From contig JAWQEG010000360.1 of the NCBI GenBank assembly GCA_033782935.1, positions 930,001 through 994,000 of the forward strand: a DNA stretch of 64,000 nucleotides, written 5' to 3'. The notes beneath the pieces were generated by a model. That model was not told where the DNA came from and searched no databases. It was given only the letters and a program-made list of their open reading frames with translations. The translations under genes were made by a program, and so were the position numbers. Source of the DNA: Petrolisthes cinctipes (Eukaryota > Arthropoda > Malacostraca > Decapoda > Porcellanidae). This document shows positions 26,358-39,800 of this stretch, in pieces; the stretch's first letter is position 1, and each line of letters begins with the position of its first letter.

Positions 26358-27712
26358 AGCATGTTTTTAGCCTATATTTTGAAAATATTCTAGCACTGAG
26401 TAGGCATGTACAGATTGCTTCTGGGACCCCAAAATATTTAATTTTCGGGTGTTTTGAGCCTGAATTTGAGATATAAACGAGTACAGAAGATACTTGCACA
26501 TATTGACTTTGGGGACCAAAAATATCGATTTTCAGCATGTTTTGGGCCTGAATTTTAAAAATACTCTAACACGGAGTAGGCATGTTCAGATCGCTTCTGG
26601 GACCCCAAAATATCGAATTTTCGGGTGTTTAGGGCCAGAATTTGAGATATAAACGGGTACAGAAGATGCATGCACATATCGACTTTTGGGCACCTAAAAG
26701 ATCGATTTTCAGTATGTTTTTGGCCTGTATTTTGAAAATACTCTAACACGGAGTAAGCATGTACAGATACCTTCTGGGACCTCTTAATATCGAATTTTCG
26801 GGTGTTTTGGGACTGATTTTGAGATATCGATTTTTTGGCACCTAAAATGTCGATTTTTAGCATGTTTTTAGCCTATATTTTGAAAATATTCTAGCACTGT
26901 GTAGGCATGTACAGATTGCTTCTGGGACCCCAAAATATTGAATTTTCGGGTGTTTTGAGCCTGAATTTGAGATATAAACGGGTACAGAAGATACATGCAC
27001 ATATTGACTTTGGGCATCTAAAATATCGATTTTCAGCATGTTTTGGGCCTGTATTTTGAAAATACTCTAACACTGAGTAGGCATGTACAGATTGCTTCTG
27101 GGACCCCAAAATATTGAATTTTCGGGTGTTTTGAGCCTGAATTTGAGATATAAACGGGTACTGAAGATGCATGCACATATCGACTTTTGTGCACCTAAAA
27201 GATCGATTTTCAGTATGTTTTGAGCATGTATTTTGAAAATACTCTAACACGGAGTAGGCATGTACAGATCGCTTCTGGGACCCCTAAATATCGAATTTTC
27301 GGGTGTTTTGGGACTGAATTTGAGATATCGACTTTTTGGCACCTAAAAGATCGATTTTTAGCATGTTTTTAGCCTATATTTTGAAAATATTCTAGCACTG
27401 AGTAGGCATGTACAGATTGCTTCTGGGACCCCAAAATATTGAATTTTCGGGTGTTTTGAGCCTGAATTTGAGATATAAACGGGTACAGAAGATACTTGCA
27501 CATATTGACTTTGGGGACCAAAAATATCGATTTTCAGCATGTTTTGGGCCTGAATTTTAAAAATACTCTAACACGGAGTAGGCATGTACAGATCGCTTCA
27601 GGGACCCCAAAATATCGAATTTTCGGGTGTTTAGGGCCAGAATTTGAGATATAAACGGGTACAGAAGATGCATGCACATATCGACTTTTGGGCACCTAAA
27701 AGATCGATTTTC
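25356..27712 (+). repeat. Clean run of 501-bp units
   Basis: Unit starts at 25356, 25857, 26358, 26859 and 27360 are exactly 501 apart, with no insertion or deletion. The order of versions is B2-C2, B2-C2, B1-C1, B2-C2, B1, and the run ends at the block junction. Confidence 0.9.
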
Positions 27713-27888
27713 AGTATGTTTTTGGCCTGTATTTTGAAAAAATTCTAGCACTGAGTAGGCATGTACAGATTGCTTCTGGGACCCCAAAATATTGAATTTT
27801 CGGTTGTTTTGAGCCTGAATTTGAGATATAAACGGGTACAGAAGATACATGCACATATTGACTTTGGGCACCAAAAATATCGATTTTC
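27713..27888 (+). repeat. Hybrid monomer at the large-block junction
   Basis: This 176-bp monomer starts as C1 (AGTATGTTTTTGGCCTGTATTT, 27713-27740) and continues as A (AATTCTAGCACTGAGTAGG, 27741 on). Left of it the sequence matches the right end of the block (also near 46,500). Right of it, from about 27,790, it matches position 2,280 onward, with the rare CGGTTGTTTTGAG and GTTTTGAACCTG. It marks the join of copies 1 and 2. Confidence 0.85.
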
Positions 27889-30800
27889 AGCATGTTTTGG
27901 GCCTGTATTTTGAAAATACTCTAACACTGAGTAGGCATGTACAGATTGCTTCTGGGACCCCAAAATATTGAATTTTCGGGTGTTTTGAACCTGAATTTGA
28001 GATATAAACGGGTACTGAAGATGCATTCACATATCGACTTTTGTGCACCTAAAAGATCGATTTTCAGTATGTTTTGAGCATGTAGCATGTTTTTAGCCTA
28101 TATTTTGAAAATATTCTAGCACTGAGTAGGCATGTACAGATTGCTTCTGGGAAACCAAAATATTGAATTTTCGGGTGTTTTGAGCCTGAATTTGAGATAT
28201 AAACGGGTACAGAAGATACATGCACATATTGACTTTCGGCACCAAAAATATCGATTTTCAGCATGTTTTGGGCCTGTATTTTGGAAATACTCTAACACGG
28301 AGTAGGCATGTACAGATACCTTCTGGGACCTCTAAATATCGAATTTTCGGGTGTTTTGGGACTGAATTTGAGATATCGATTTTTTGGCACCTAAAATGTC
28401 GATTTTTAGCATGTTTTTAGCCTATATTTTGAAAATATTCTAGCACTGTGTAAGCATGTACAGATTGCTTCTGGGACTCCAAAATATTGAATTTTCGGGT
28501 GTTTTGAGCCTGAATTTGAGATATAAACGGGTACAGAAGATACATGCACATATTGACTTTGGGCATCTAAAATATCGATTTTCAGCATGTTTTGGGCCTG
28601 TATTTTGAAAATACTCTAACACTGAGTAGGCATGTTCAGATTGCTTCTGGGACCCAAAAATATTGAATTTTCGGGTGTTTTGAGCCTGAATTTGAGATAT
28701 AAACGGGTACTGAAGATGCATGCACATATCGACTTTTGTGCACCTAAAAGATCAATTTTCAGTATGTTTTGAGCATGTAAATTGAAAATACTCTAACACG
28801 GAGTAGGCATGTACAGATCGCTTCTGGGACCCCTAAATATCGAATTTTCGGGTGTTTTGAGTCTGAATTTGAGATATAAACGGGTACAGAAGATACATGC
28901 ACATATTGACTTTGGGCATCTAAAATATCGATTTTCAGCATGTTTTGGGCCTGTATTTTGAAAATACTCTAACACTGATTAGGCATGTACACATTGCTTC
29001 TGGGACCCCAAAATATTGAATTTTCGGGTGTTTTGAGCCAGAATTTGAGATATAAACGGGTACTGTAGATGCATGCACATATCGACTTTTGTGCACCTAA
29101 AAGATCGATTTTCAGTATGTTTTGAGCATGTATTTTGAAAATACTCTAACACGGAGTAGGCATGTACAGATCGCTTCTGGGACCCCTAAATATCGAATTT
29201 TCGGGTGATTTGGGACTGAATTTGAGATATAGACTTTTTGGCACCTAAAAGATCGATTTTTAACATGTTTTTAGCCTATATTTTGAAAATATTCTAGCAC
29301 TGAGTAGGCATGTACAGATTGCTTCTGGGACCCCAAAATATTGAATTTTCGGGTGTTTTGAGTCTGAATTTGAGATATAAACGGGTACAGAAGATACATG
29401 CACATATTGACTTTGGGCATCTAAAATATAGATTTTCAGTATGTTTTTGGCCTGCAATTTGAAAATACTCTAACACGGAGTAGGCATGTACAGATACCTT
29501 CTGGGACCTCTAAATATCGAATTTTCGGGTGTTTTGGGACTGAATTTGAGATATCGATTTTTGGCACCTAAAATGTCTATTTTTAGCATGTTTTTCGCCT
29601 ATATTTTGAAAATATTCTAGCACTGAGTAGGCATTTACAGATTGCTTCTGGGACCCCAAAATATTGAATTTTCGGTTGTTTTGAGCCTGAATTTGAGATA
29701 TAAACGGGTACAGAAGATACATGCACATATTGACTTTGGGCACCAAAAATATCGATTTTCAGCATGTTTTGGGCCTGAATTTTGAAAATGCTCTAACACG
29801 GAGTAGGCATGTACAGATCGCTTCTGGGACCCCAAAATATCGAATTTTCGGGTGTTTAGGGCCAGAATTTGAGATATAAACGGGTACAGAAGATGCATGC
29901 ACATATCGACTTTTGGGCACCTAAAAGATCGATTTTCAATATGTTTTTGGCCTGTATTTTGAAAAAACTCTAACACGGAGTAGGCATGTACAGATACCTT
30001 CTGGGACCTCTAAATATCGAATTTTCGGGTGTTATGGGACTGAATTTGAGATATAGATTTTTTGGCACCTATAATATCGATTTTTAGCATGTTTTTTAGC
30101 CTATATTTTGAAAATATTCTAGCACTGTGTAGGCATGTACAGATTGATTCAGGGACCCCAAAATATTGAATTTTCGGGTGTTTTGAGCCTGAATTTGATA
30201 TATAAACGGGTACAGAAGATACATGCACATATTGACTTTGGGCATCTAAAATATCGATTTTCAGCATGTTTTGGGCCGGTATTTTGAAAATACTCTAACA
30301 CTGAGTAGGCATGTACAGATTGCTTCTGGGACCACAAAATATTGAATTTTCGGGTGTTTTGAGCCTGAATTTGAGATATAAACGGGTACTGAAGATGCAT
30401 GCTCATATCGACTTTTGTGCACCTAAAAGATCGATTTTCAGTATGTTTTGAGCATGTAGCATGCTTTTAGCCTATATTTTGAAAATATTCTAGCACTGAG
30501 TAGGCATGTACAGATTGCTTCTGGGACCCCAAAATATTGAATTTTCGGGTGTTTTGTGCCTGAATTTGAGATATAAACGGGTACAGAAGATACATGCACA
30601 TATTGACTTTGGGCACCAAAAATATCGATTTTCAGCATGTTTTGGGCCTGAATTTTGAAAATACTCTAACACGGAGTAGGCATGTACCGATCGCTTCTGG
30701 GACCGCAAAATATCGAATTTTCTGGTATTTAGTGCCAGAATTTGAGATATAAACGGGTACAGAAGATGTATGCACATAACGACTTTTGGGCACCTAAAAG

Positions 30801-33800
30801 ATCGATTTTCAGTATGTTTTTGGCCTGTATTTTGAAAATACTCTAACACGGAGTAGGCATGTACAGATACCTTACGGGACCTCTAAATATCGAATTTTCG
30901 GGTGTTTTGCGACTGAATTTGAGATATCGATTTTTGGCACCTAAAATGTCGATTTTTAGCATGTTTTTCGCCTATATTTTGAAAATATTCTAGCACTGAG
31001 TAGGCATGTACAGATTGCTTCTGGGACCCCAAAATATTGAATTTTCGGTTGTTTTGAGCCTGAATTTGAGATATAAACGGGTACAGAAGATTAATGCACA
31101 TATTGACTTTGGGCACCAAAAATATCGATTTTCAGCATGTTTTGGGCCTGAATTTTGAAAATACTCTAACACGGAGTAGGCATGTACAGATCGCTTCTGG
31201 GACCCCAAAATATCGAATTTTCGGGTGTTTAGGGCCAGAATTTGAGATATAAACGGGTACAGAAGATGCATGCACATATCGACTTTTGGGCACCTAAAAG
31301 ATCGATTTTCAATATGTTTTTGGCCTGTATTTTGAAAAAACTCTAACACGGAGTAGGCATGGCATGTACAGATACCTTCTGGGACCTCTAAATATCGAAT
31401 GTTCGGGTGTTATGGGACTGAATTTGAGATATAGATTTTTTGGCACCTATAATATCGATTTTTAGCATGTTTTTAGCCTATATTTTGAAAATATTCTAGC
31501 ACTGTGTAGGCATGTACAGATTGCTTCTGGGACCCAAAATATTGATTTTTCGGGTGTTTTGAGCCTGAATTTGAGATATAAACGGGTACTGAAGATGCAT
31601 GCACATATCGACTTTTGTGCACCTAAAAGATCGATTTTCAGTATGTTTTGAGCATGTATTTTGAAAATACTCTAACACGGAGTAGGCATGTACAGATAGC
31701 TTCTGGGACCCCTAAATATCGAATTTTCGGGTGTTTTGGGACTGAATTTGAGATATTGACTTTTTGGCACCTAAAAGATCGATTTTTAGCATGTTTTTAG
31801 CCTATATTTTGAAAATATTCTAGCACTGAGTAGGCATGTACAGATTGCTTCTGGGACCCCAAAATATTGAATTTTCGGGTGTTTTGAGCCTGAATTTGAG
31901 ATATAAACGGGTACAGAAGATACATGCACATATTGACTTTGGGCACCAAAAATATCGATTTTCAGCATGTTTTGGGCCTGAATTTTGAAAATACTCTAAC
32001 ACGGAGTAGGCATGTACAGATCGCTTCTGGGACCCCTAAATATCGAATTTTCGGGTGTTTTGGGACTGAATTTGAGATATCGACTTTTAGGCACTTAAAA
32101 GATCGATTTTTAGCATGTTTTTAGCCTATATTTTGAAAATATTCTAGCACTGTACAGATTGCTTCTGGGACCCCAAAATATTGAATTTTCGGGTGTTTTG
32201 AGCCTGAATTTGAGATTGAAACGGGTACTGAAGATGCATGCTCATATCGACTTTTGATCACCTAAAAGATCGATTTTCAGTATGTTTTGAGCATGTAGCA
32301 TGTTTTTAGCCTATATTTTGAAAATATTCTAGCACTGAGTAGGCATGTACAGATTGCTTCTGGGACCCCAAAATATTGAATTTTCGGGTGTTTTGAGCCT
32401 GAATTTGAGATATAAACGGGTACAGAAGATACATGCACATATTGACTTTGGACACCAAAAATATCGATTTTCAGCATGTTTTGGCCCTGTATTTTGAAAA
32501 TACTCTAACACGGAGTAGGCATGTACAGATCGCTTCTAGGACCCCAAAATATCGAATTTTCGGGTGTTTAGGGCCAGAATTTGAGATATTAACGGGTACA
32601 GAAGATGCATGCACATATCGACTTTTGGGCACCTAAAAGATCGATTTTCAGTATGTTTTTGGCCTGTATTTTGAAAATACTCTAACACGGAGTAGGCATG
32701 TACAGATCGCTTCTGGGACCCCTAAATATCGAATTTTCGGGTGTTTTGGGACTGAATTTGAGATATCGACTTTTAGGCACTTAAAAGATCGATTTTTAGC
32801 ATATTTTTAGCCTATATTTTGAAAATATTCTAGCACTGTACAGATTGCTTCTGGGACCCCAAAATATTGAATTTTCGGGTGTTTTGAGCCTGAATTTGAG
32901 ATATAAACGGGTACAGAAGATACATGCACATATTGACTTTGGGCACCAAAAATATCGATTTTCAGCATGTTTTGGGCCTGAATTTTGAAAATACTCTAAC
33001 ACGGAGTAGGCATGTACAGATCGCTTCTGGGACCCCAAAATATCGAATTTTCGGGTGTTTAGGGCCAGAATTTGAGATATTAACGGGTACAGAAGATGCA
33101 TGCACATATCGACTTTTGGGCACCTAAAAGATCGATTTTCAGTATGTTTTTGGCCTGTATTTTGAAAATACTCTAACACGGAGTAGGAATGTACAGATCG
33201 CTTCTGGGACCCCTAAATATCGAATTTTCGGGTGTTTTGGGACTGAATTTGAGATATCGACTTTTAGGCACTTAAAAGATCGATTTTTAGCATGTTTTTA
33301 GCCTATATTTTGAAAATATTCTAGCACTGTACAGATTGCTTCTGGGACCCCAAAATATTGAATTTTCGGGTGTTTTGAGCCTGAATTTGAGATTGAAACG
33401 GGTACTGAAGATGCATGCTCATATCGACTTTTGATCACCTAAAAGATCGATTTTCAGTATGTTTTGAGCATGTAGCATGTTTTTAGCCTATATTTTGAAA
33501 ATATTCTAGCACTGAGTAGGCATGTACAGATTGCTTCTGGGACCCCAAAATATTGAATTTTCGGGTGTTTTGAGCCTGAATTTGAGATATAAACGGGTAC
33601 AGAAGATACATGCACATATTGACTTTGGACACCAAAAATATCGATTTTCAGCATGTTTTGGGCCTGTATTTTGAAAATACTCTAACACGGAGTAGGCATG
33701 TACAGATCGCTTCTAGGACCCCAAAATATCGAATTTTCGGGTGTTTAGGGCCAGAATTTGAGATATTAACGGGTACAGAAGATACATGCACATATCGACT

Positions 33801-36800
33801 TTTGGGCACCTAAAAGAGCGATTTTCAGTATGTTTTTGGCCTGTATTTTGAAAATACTCTAACACGGAGTAGGCATGTACAGATCGCTTCTGGGACCCCT
33901 AAATATCGAATTTTCGGGTGTTTTGGGACTGAATTTGAGATATCGACTTTTAGGCACTTAAAAGATCGATTTTTAGCATATTTTTAGCCTATATTTTGAA
34001 AATATTCTAGCACTGTACAGATTGCTTCTGGGACCCCAAAATATTGAATTTTCGGGTGTTTTGAGCCTGAATTTGAGATATAAAAGGGTACAGAAGATAC
34101 ATGCACATATTGACTTTGGGCATCTAAAATATCGATTTTCAGCATGTTTTGGGCCTGTATTTTGAAAATACTCTAACACTGAGTAGGCATGTACAGATTG
34201 CTTCTGGGACCCCAAAATATTGAATTTTCGGGTGTTTTGAGCCTGAATTTGAGATATAAACGGGTACTGAAGATGCATGCTCATATCGACTTTTGTGCAC
34301 CTAAAAGATCGATTTTCAGTATGTTTTGAGCATGTAGCATGTTTTTAGCCTATATTTTGAAAATATTCTAGCACTGAGTAGGCATGTACAGATTGCTTCT
34401 GGGACCCCAAAATATTGAATTTTCGGGTGTTTTGAGCCTGAATTTGAGATATAAACGGGTACAGAAGATACATGCACATATTGACTTTGGGCACCAAAAA
34501 TATCGATTTTCAGCATGTTTTGGGCCTGAATTTTGAAAATACTCTAACACAGAGTAGGCATGTACAGATCGGTTCTGGGACCCCAAAATATCGAATTTTC
34601 GGGTGTTTATGGCCAGAATTTGAGATATAAACGGGTACAGAGGATGCATGCACATATCGACTTTAGGGCACCTAAAAAATCGATTTTCAGTATGTTTTTG
34701 GCCTGTATTTTGAAAATACTCTAACACGGAGTAGGCATGTACAGATACCTTCTGGGACCTCTAAATATCGAATTTTCGGGTGTTTTGGGACTGAATTTGA
34801 GATATCGATTTTTAGGCATCTAAAATGTCGATTTTTAGCATGTTTTAACCTATATTTTGAAAATATTCTAGCACTGTGTAGGCATGTACAGATTGCTTCT
34901 GGGACCCCAAAATATTGAATTTTCGGGTGTTTTGAGCCTGAATTTGAGATATAAACGGGTACAGAAGATACATGCACATATTGAATTTGGGCACCAAAAA
35001 TATCGATTTTCAGCATGTTTTGGGCCTGTATTTTGAAAATACTCTAACACTGAGTAGGCATGTACAGATTGCTTCTGGGACCCCAAAATATTGAATTTTC
35101 GGGTGTTTTGAGCCTGAATTTGAGATATAAACGGGTACTGAAGATGCATGCACATATCGACTTTTGTGCACCTAAAATATCGATTTTCAGTATGTTTTGA
35201 GCATGTATTTTGAAAATACTCTAACACGGAGTAGGCATGTACAGATCGCTTCTGGGACCCCTAAATATCGAATTTTCGGGTGTTTTGGGACTGAATTTGA
35301 GATATCGACTATTTGGCATCTAAAAGATCGATTTTTAGCATGTTTTTAGCCTATATTTTGAAAATATTCTAGCACTGAGTAGGCATGTACAGATTGCTTC
35401 TGGGACCCCAAAATATTGAATTTTCGGGTGTTTTGAGCCTGAATTTGAGATATAAACGGGTACAGAAGATACATGCACATATTGACTTTGGGCAACTAAA
35501 ATATCGATTTTCAGCATGTTTTGGGCCTGTATTTTGAAAATACTCTAACACTGAGTAGGCATGTACAGATTGCTTCTGGGACCCCAAAATATTGAATTTT
35601 CGGGTGTTTTGAGCCTGAATTTGAGATATAAACGGGTACAGAAGATACATGCACATATTGAATTTGGGCACCAAAAATATCGATTTTCAGCATGTTTTGG
35701 GCCTGTATTTTGAAAATACTCTAACACTGAGTAGGCATGTACAGATTGCTTCTGGGACCCCAAAATATTGAATTTTCGGGTGTTTTGAGCCTGAATTTGA
35801 GATATAAACGGGTACTGAAGATGCATGCACATATCGACTTTTGTGCACCTAAAATATCGATTTTCAGTATGTTTTGAGCATGTATTTTGAAAATACTCTA
35901 ACACGGAGTAGGCATGTACAGATCGCTTCTGGGACCCCTAAATATCGAATTTTCGGGTGTTTTGGGACTGAATTTGAGATATCGACTATTTGGCATCTAA
36001 AAGATCGATTTTTAGCATGTTTTTAGCCTATATTTTGAAAATATTCTAGCACTGAGTAGGCATGTACAGATTGCTTCTGGGACCCCAAAATATTGAATTT
36101 TCGGGTGTTTTGAGCCTGAATTTGAGATATAAACGGGTACAGAAGATACATGCACATATTGACTTTGGGCAACTAAAATATCGATTTTCAGCATGTTTTG
36201 GGCCTGTATTTTGAAAATACTCTAACACTGAGTAGGCATGTACAGATTGCTTCTGGGACCCCAAAATATTGAATTTTCGGGTGTTTTGAGCCTGAATTTG
36301 AGATATAAACGGGTACTGAAGATGCATGCACATATCGACTTTTGTGCACCTAAAAGATCGATTTTCAGTATGTTTTGAGCATGTATTTTGAAAATACTCT
36401 AACACGGAGTAGGCATGTACAGATAGCTTCTGGGACCCCTAAATATCGAATTTTCGGGTGTTTTGGGACTGAATTTGAGATATCGATTTTTTGGCACCTA
36501 AATGATCGATTTTTAGCATGTTTTTAGCCTATATTTTGAAAATATTCTAGCACTGAGTAGGCATGTACAGATTGCTTCTGGGACCCCAAAATATTGAATT
36601 TTCGGGTGTTTTGAGCCTGAATTTGAGATATAAACGGGTACAGAAGATGCATGCACATATCGACTTTTGGGCACCTAAAAGATCGATTTTCAGCATGTTT
36701 TGGGCCTGAATTTTGAAAATACTCTAACACGGAGTAGGCATGTACAGATCGCTTCTGGGACCCCTAAATATCGTATTTTCGGGTGTTTTGGGACTGAATT

Positions 36801-39800
36801 TGAGATATCGACTTTTTGGCACTTGAAAAGATCGATTTTTAGCATGTTTTTAGCCTATATTTTGAAAATATTCTAGCATTGTACAGATCGCTTCTGGGAC
36901 CCCAAAATATTGAATTTTCGGGTGTTTTGAGCCTGAATTTGAGATATAAACGGGTACAGAAAATACATGCACATATTGACTTTGGGCACCAAAAATATCG
37001 ATTTTCAGCATGTTTTGGGCCTGAATTTTGAAAATACTCTAACACAGAGTAGGCATGTACAGATCGCTTCTGGGACCCCAAAATATCGAATTTTCGGGTG
37101 TTTAGGGCCAGAATTTGAGATATAAACGGGTACAGAAGATGCATGCACATATCGACTTTTGGGCACCTAAAAGATCGATTTTCAGTATGTTTTTGGCCTG
37201 TATTTTGAAAATACTCTAACACGGAGTAGGCATGTACAGATCGCTTCTGGGACCCCTAAATATCGAATTTTCGGGTGTTTTGGGACTGAATTTGAGATAT
37301 CGACTTTTTGACACTTAAAAGATCGATTTTTAGCATGTTTTTAGCCTATGTTTTGAAAATATTCTAGCACTGTACAGATTGCTTCTGGGACCCCAAAATA
37401 TTGAATTTTCGGGTGTTTTGAGCCTGAATTTGAGATATAAACGGGTACTGAAGATGCATGCACATATTGACTTTGGGCACCAAAAATATCGATTTTCAGC
37501 ATGTTTTGGGCCTGTATTTTGAAAATATTCTAGCACTGTTTAGGCATGTACAGATTGCTTCTGGGACCCCAAAATATTGAATTTTCGGGTGTTTTGAGCC
37601 TGAATTTGAGATATAAACGGGTACAGAAGATACATGCACATATTGACTTTGGGCACAAAAAATATCGATTTTCAGCATGTTTTGGGCCTGAATTTTGAAA
37701 ATACTCTAACACTAAATAGGCATGTACAGATTGCTTCTGGGACCCCAAAATATTGAATTTTCGGGTGTTTTGAGCCTGAATTTGAGATATAAACGGGTAC
37801 TGAAGATGCATGCACATATCGACTTTTGTGCACCTAAAAGATCGATTTTCAGTATGTTTTGAGCATGAATTTTGAAAATACTCTAACACGGAGTAGGCAT
37901 GTACAGATCGCTTCTGGGACCCCTAAATATCGAATTTTCGGGTGTTTTGGGACTGAATTTGAGATATCGACTTTTTGGCACCTAAAAGATCGATTTTTAG
38001 CATGTTTTTAGCCTATGTTTTGAAAATATTCTAGCACTGAGTAGGCATGTACAGATTGCTTCTGGGACCCCAAAATATTGAATTTTCGGGTGTTTTGAGC
38101 CTGAATTTGAGATATAAACGGGTACAGAAGATACATGCACATATTGACTTTGGGCACCAAAAATATCGATTTTCAGCATGTTTTGGGCCTGAATTTTGAA
38201 AATACTCTAACACGGAGTAGGCATGTACAGATCGCTTCTGGGACCCCAAAATATCGAATTTTCGGGTGTTTAGGGCCAGAATTTGAGATATAAACGGGTA
38301 CAGAAGATGCATGCACATATCGACTTTTGGGCACCTAAAAGATCGATTTTCAGTATGTTTTTGGCCTGTATTTTGAAAATACTCTAACATTAAGTAAGCA
38401 TGTACAGATACGTTCTGGGACCTCTAAATATCGAATTTTCGGGAGTTTTGGGACTAAATTTGAGATATCGATTTTTTGGCACCTAAAATGTCGATTTTTA
38501 GCATGTTTTTTGCCTATATTTTGAAAATATTCTAGCACTGTGTAGGCATGTACAGATTGCTTCTGGGACCCCAAAATATTGAATTTTCGGGTGTTTTGAG
38601 CCTGAATTTGAGATATAAACGAGTACAGAAGATACATGCACATATTGACTTTGGGCATCTAAAATATCGATTTTCAGCATGTTTTGGGCCTGAATTTTGA
38701 AAATACTCTAACACGGAGTAGGCATGTACAGATTGCTTCTGGGACCCCAAAATATTGAATTTTCGGGTGTTTTGAGCCTGAATTTGAGATATAAACGGGT
38801 ACAGAAGATACATGCACATATTGACTTTGGGCACAAAAAATATTGATTTTCAGCATGTTTTGGGCCTGAATTTTGAAAATACTCTAACACTAAATAGGCA
38901 TGTACAGATTGCTTCTGGGACCCCAAAATATTGAATTTTCGGGTGTTTTGAGCCTGAATTTGAGATATAAACGGGTACTGAAGATGCATGCACATATCGA
39001 CTTTTGTGCACCTAAAAGATCGATTTTCAGTATGTTTTGAGCATGTATTTTGAAAATACTCTAACACGGAGTAGGCATGTACAGATCGCTTCTGGGACCC
39101 CTAAATATCGAATTTTCGGGTGTTTTGGGACTGAATTTGAGATATCGACTTTTTGGCACCTAAAAGATCGATTTTTAGCATGTTTTTAGCCTATGTTTTG
39201 AAAATATTCTAGCACTGAGTAGGCATGTACAGATTGCTTCTGGGACCCCAAAATATTGAATTTTCGGGTGTTTTGAGCCTGAATTTGAGATATAAACGGG
39301 TACAGAAGATACATGCACATATTGACTTTGGGCACCAAAAATATCGATTTTCAGCATGTTTTGGGCCTGAATTTTGAAAATACTCTAACACGGAGTAGGC
39401 ATGTACAGATCGCTTCTGGGACCCCAAAATATCGAATTTTCGGGAGTTTAGGGCCAGAATTTGAGATATAAACGGGTACAGAAGATGCATGCACATATCG
39501 ACTTTTGGGCACCTAAAAGATCGATTTTCAGTATGTTTTTGGCCTGTATTTTGAAAATACTCTAACATGGAGTAAGCATGTACAGATACCTTCTGGGACC
39601 TCTAAATATCGAATTTTCGGGAGTTTTGGGACTGAATTTGAGATATCGATTTTTTGGCACCTAAAATGTCGATTTTCAGCATGTTTTGGGCCTGTATTTT
39701 GAAAATACTCTAACACTGAGTAGGCATGTACAGATTGCTTCTGGGACCCCAAAATATTGAATTTTCGGGTGTTTTGAGCCTGAATTTGAGATATAAACGA

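Larger units (their letters stand above)
2230..27740 (+). repeat. Large tandem block, copy 1 (about 25.5 kb)
   Basis: This stretch recurs from about 27740 onward. The offset is 25,510 up to about 7960, then shifts in steps that equal gained or lost HOR units: 26,001, 26,678, 26,307, 26,316, 25,138, 25,805, 20,648, 20,137, 19,311 and 18,810. It contains relic-bearing 371-bp units on the left, a twice-expanded middle, and clean 501-bp units on the right. No gene is seen. Confidence 0.88.
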
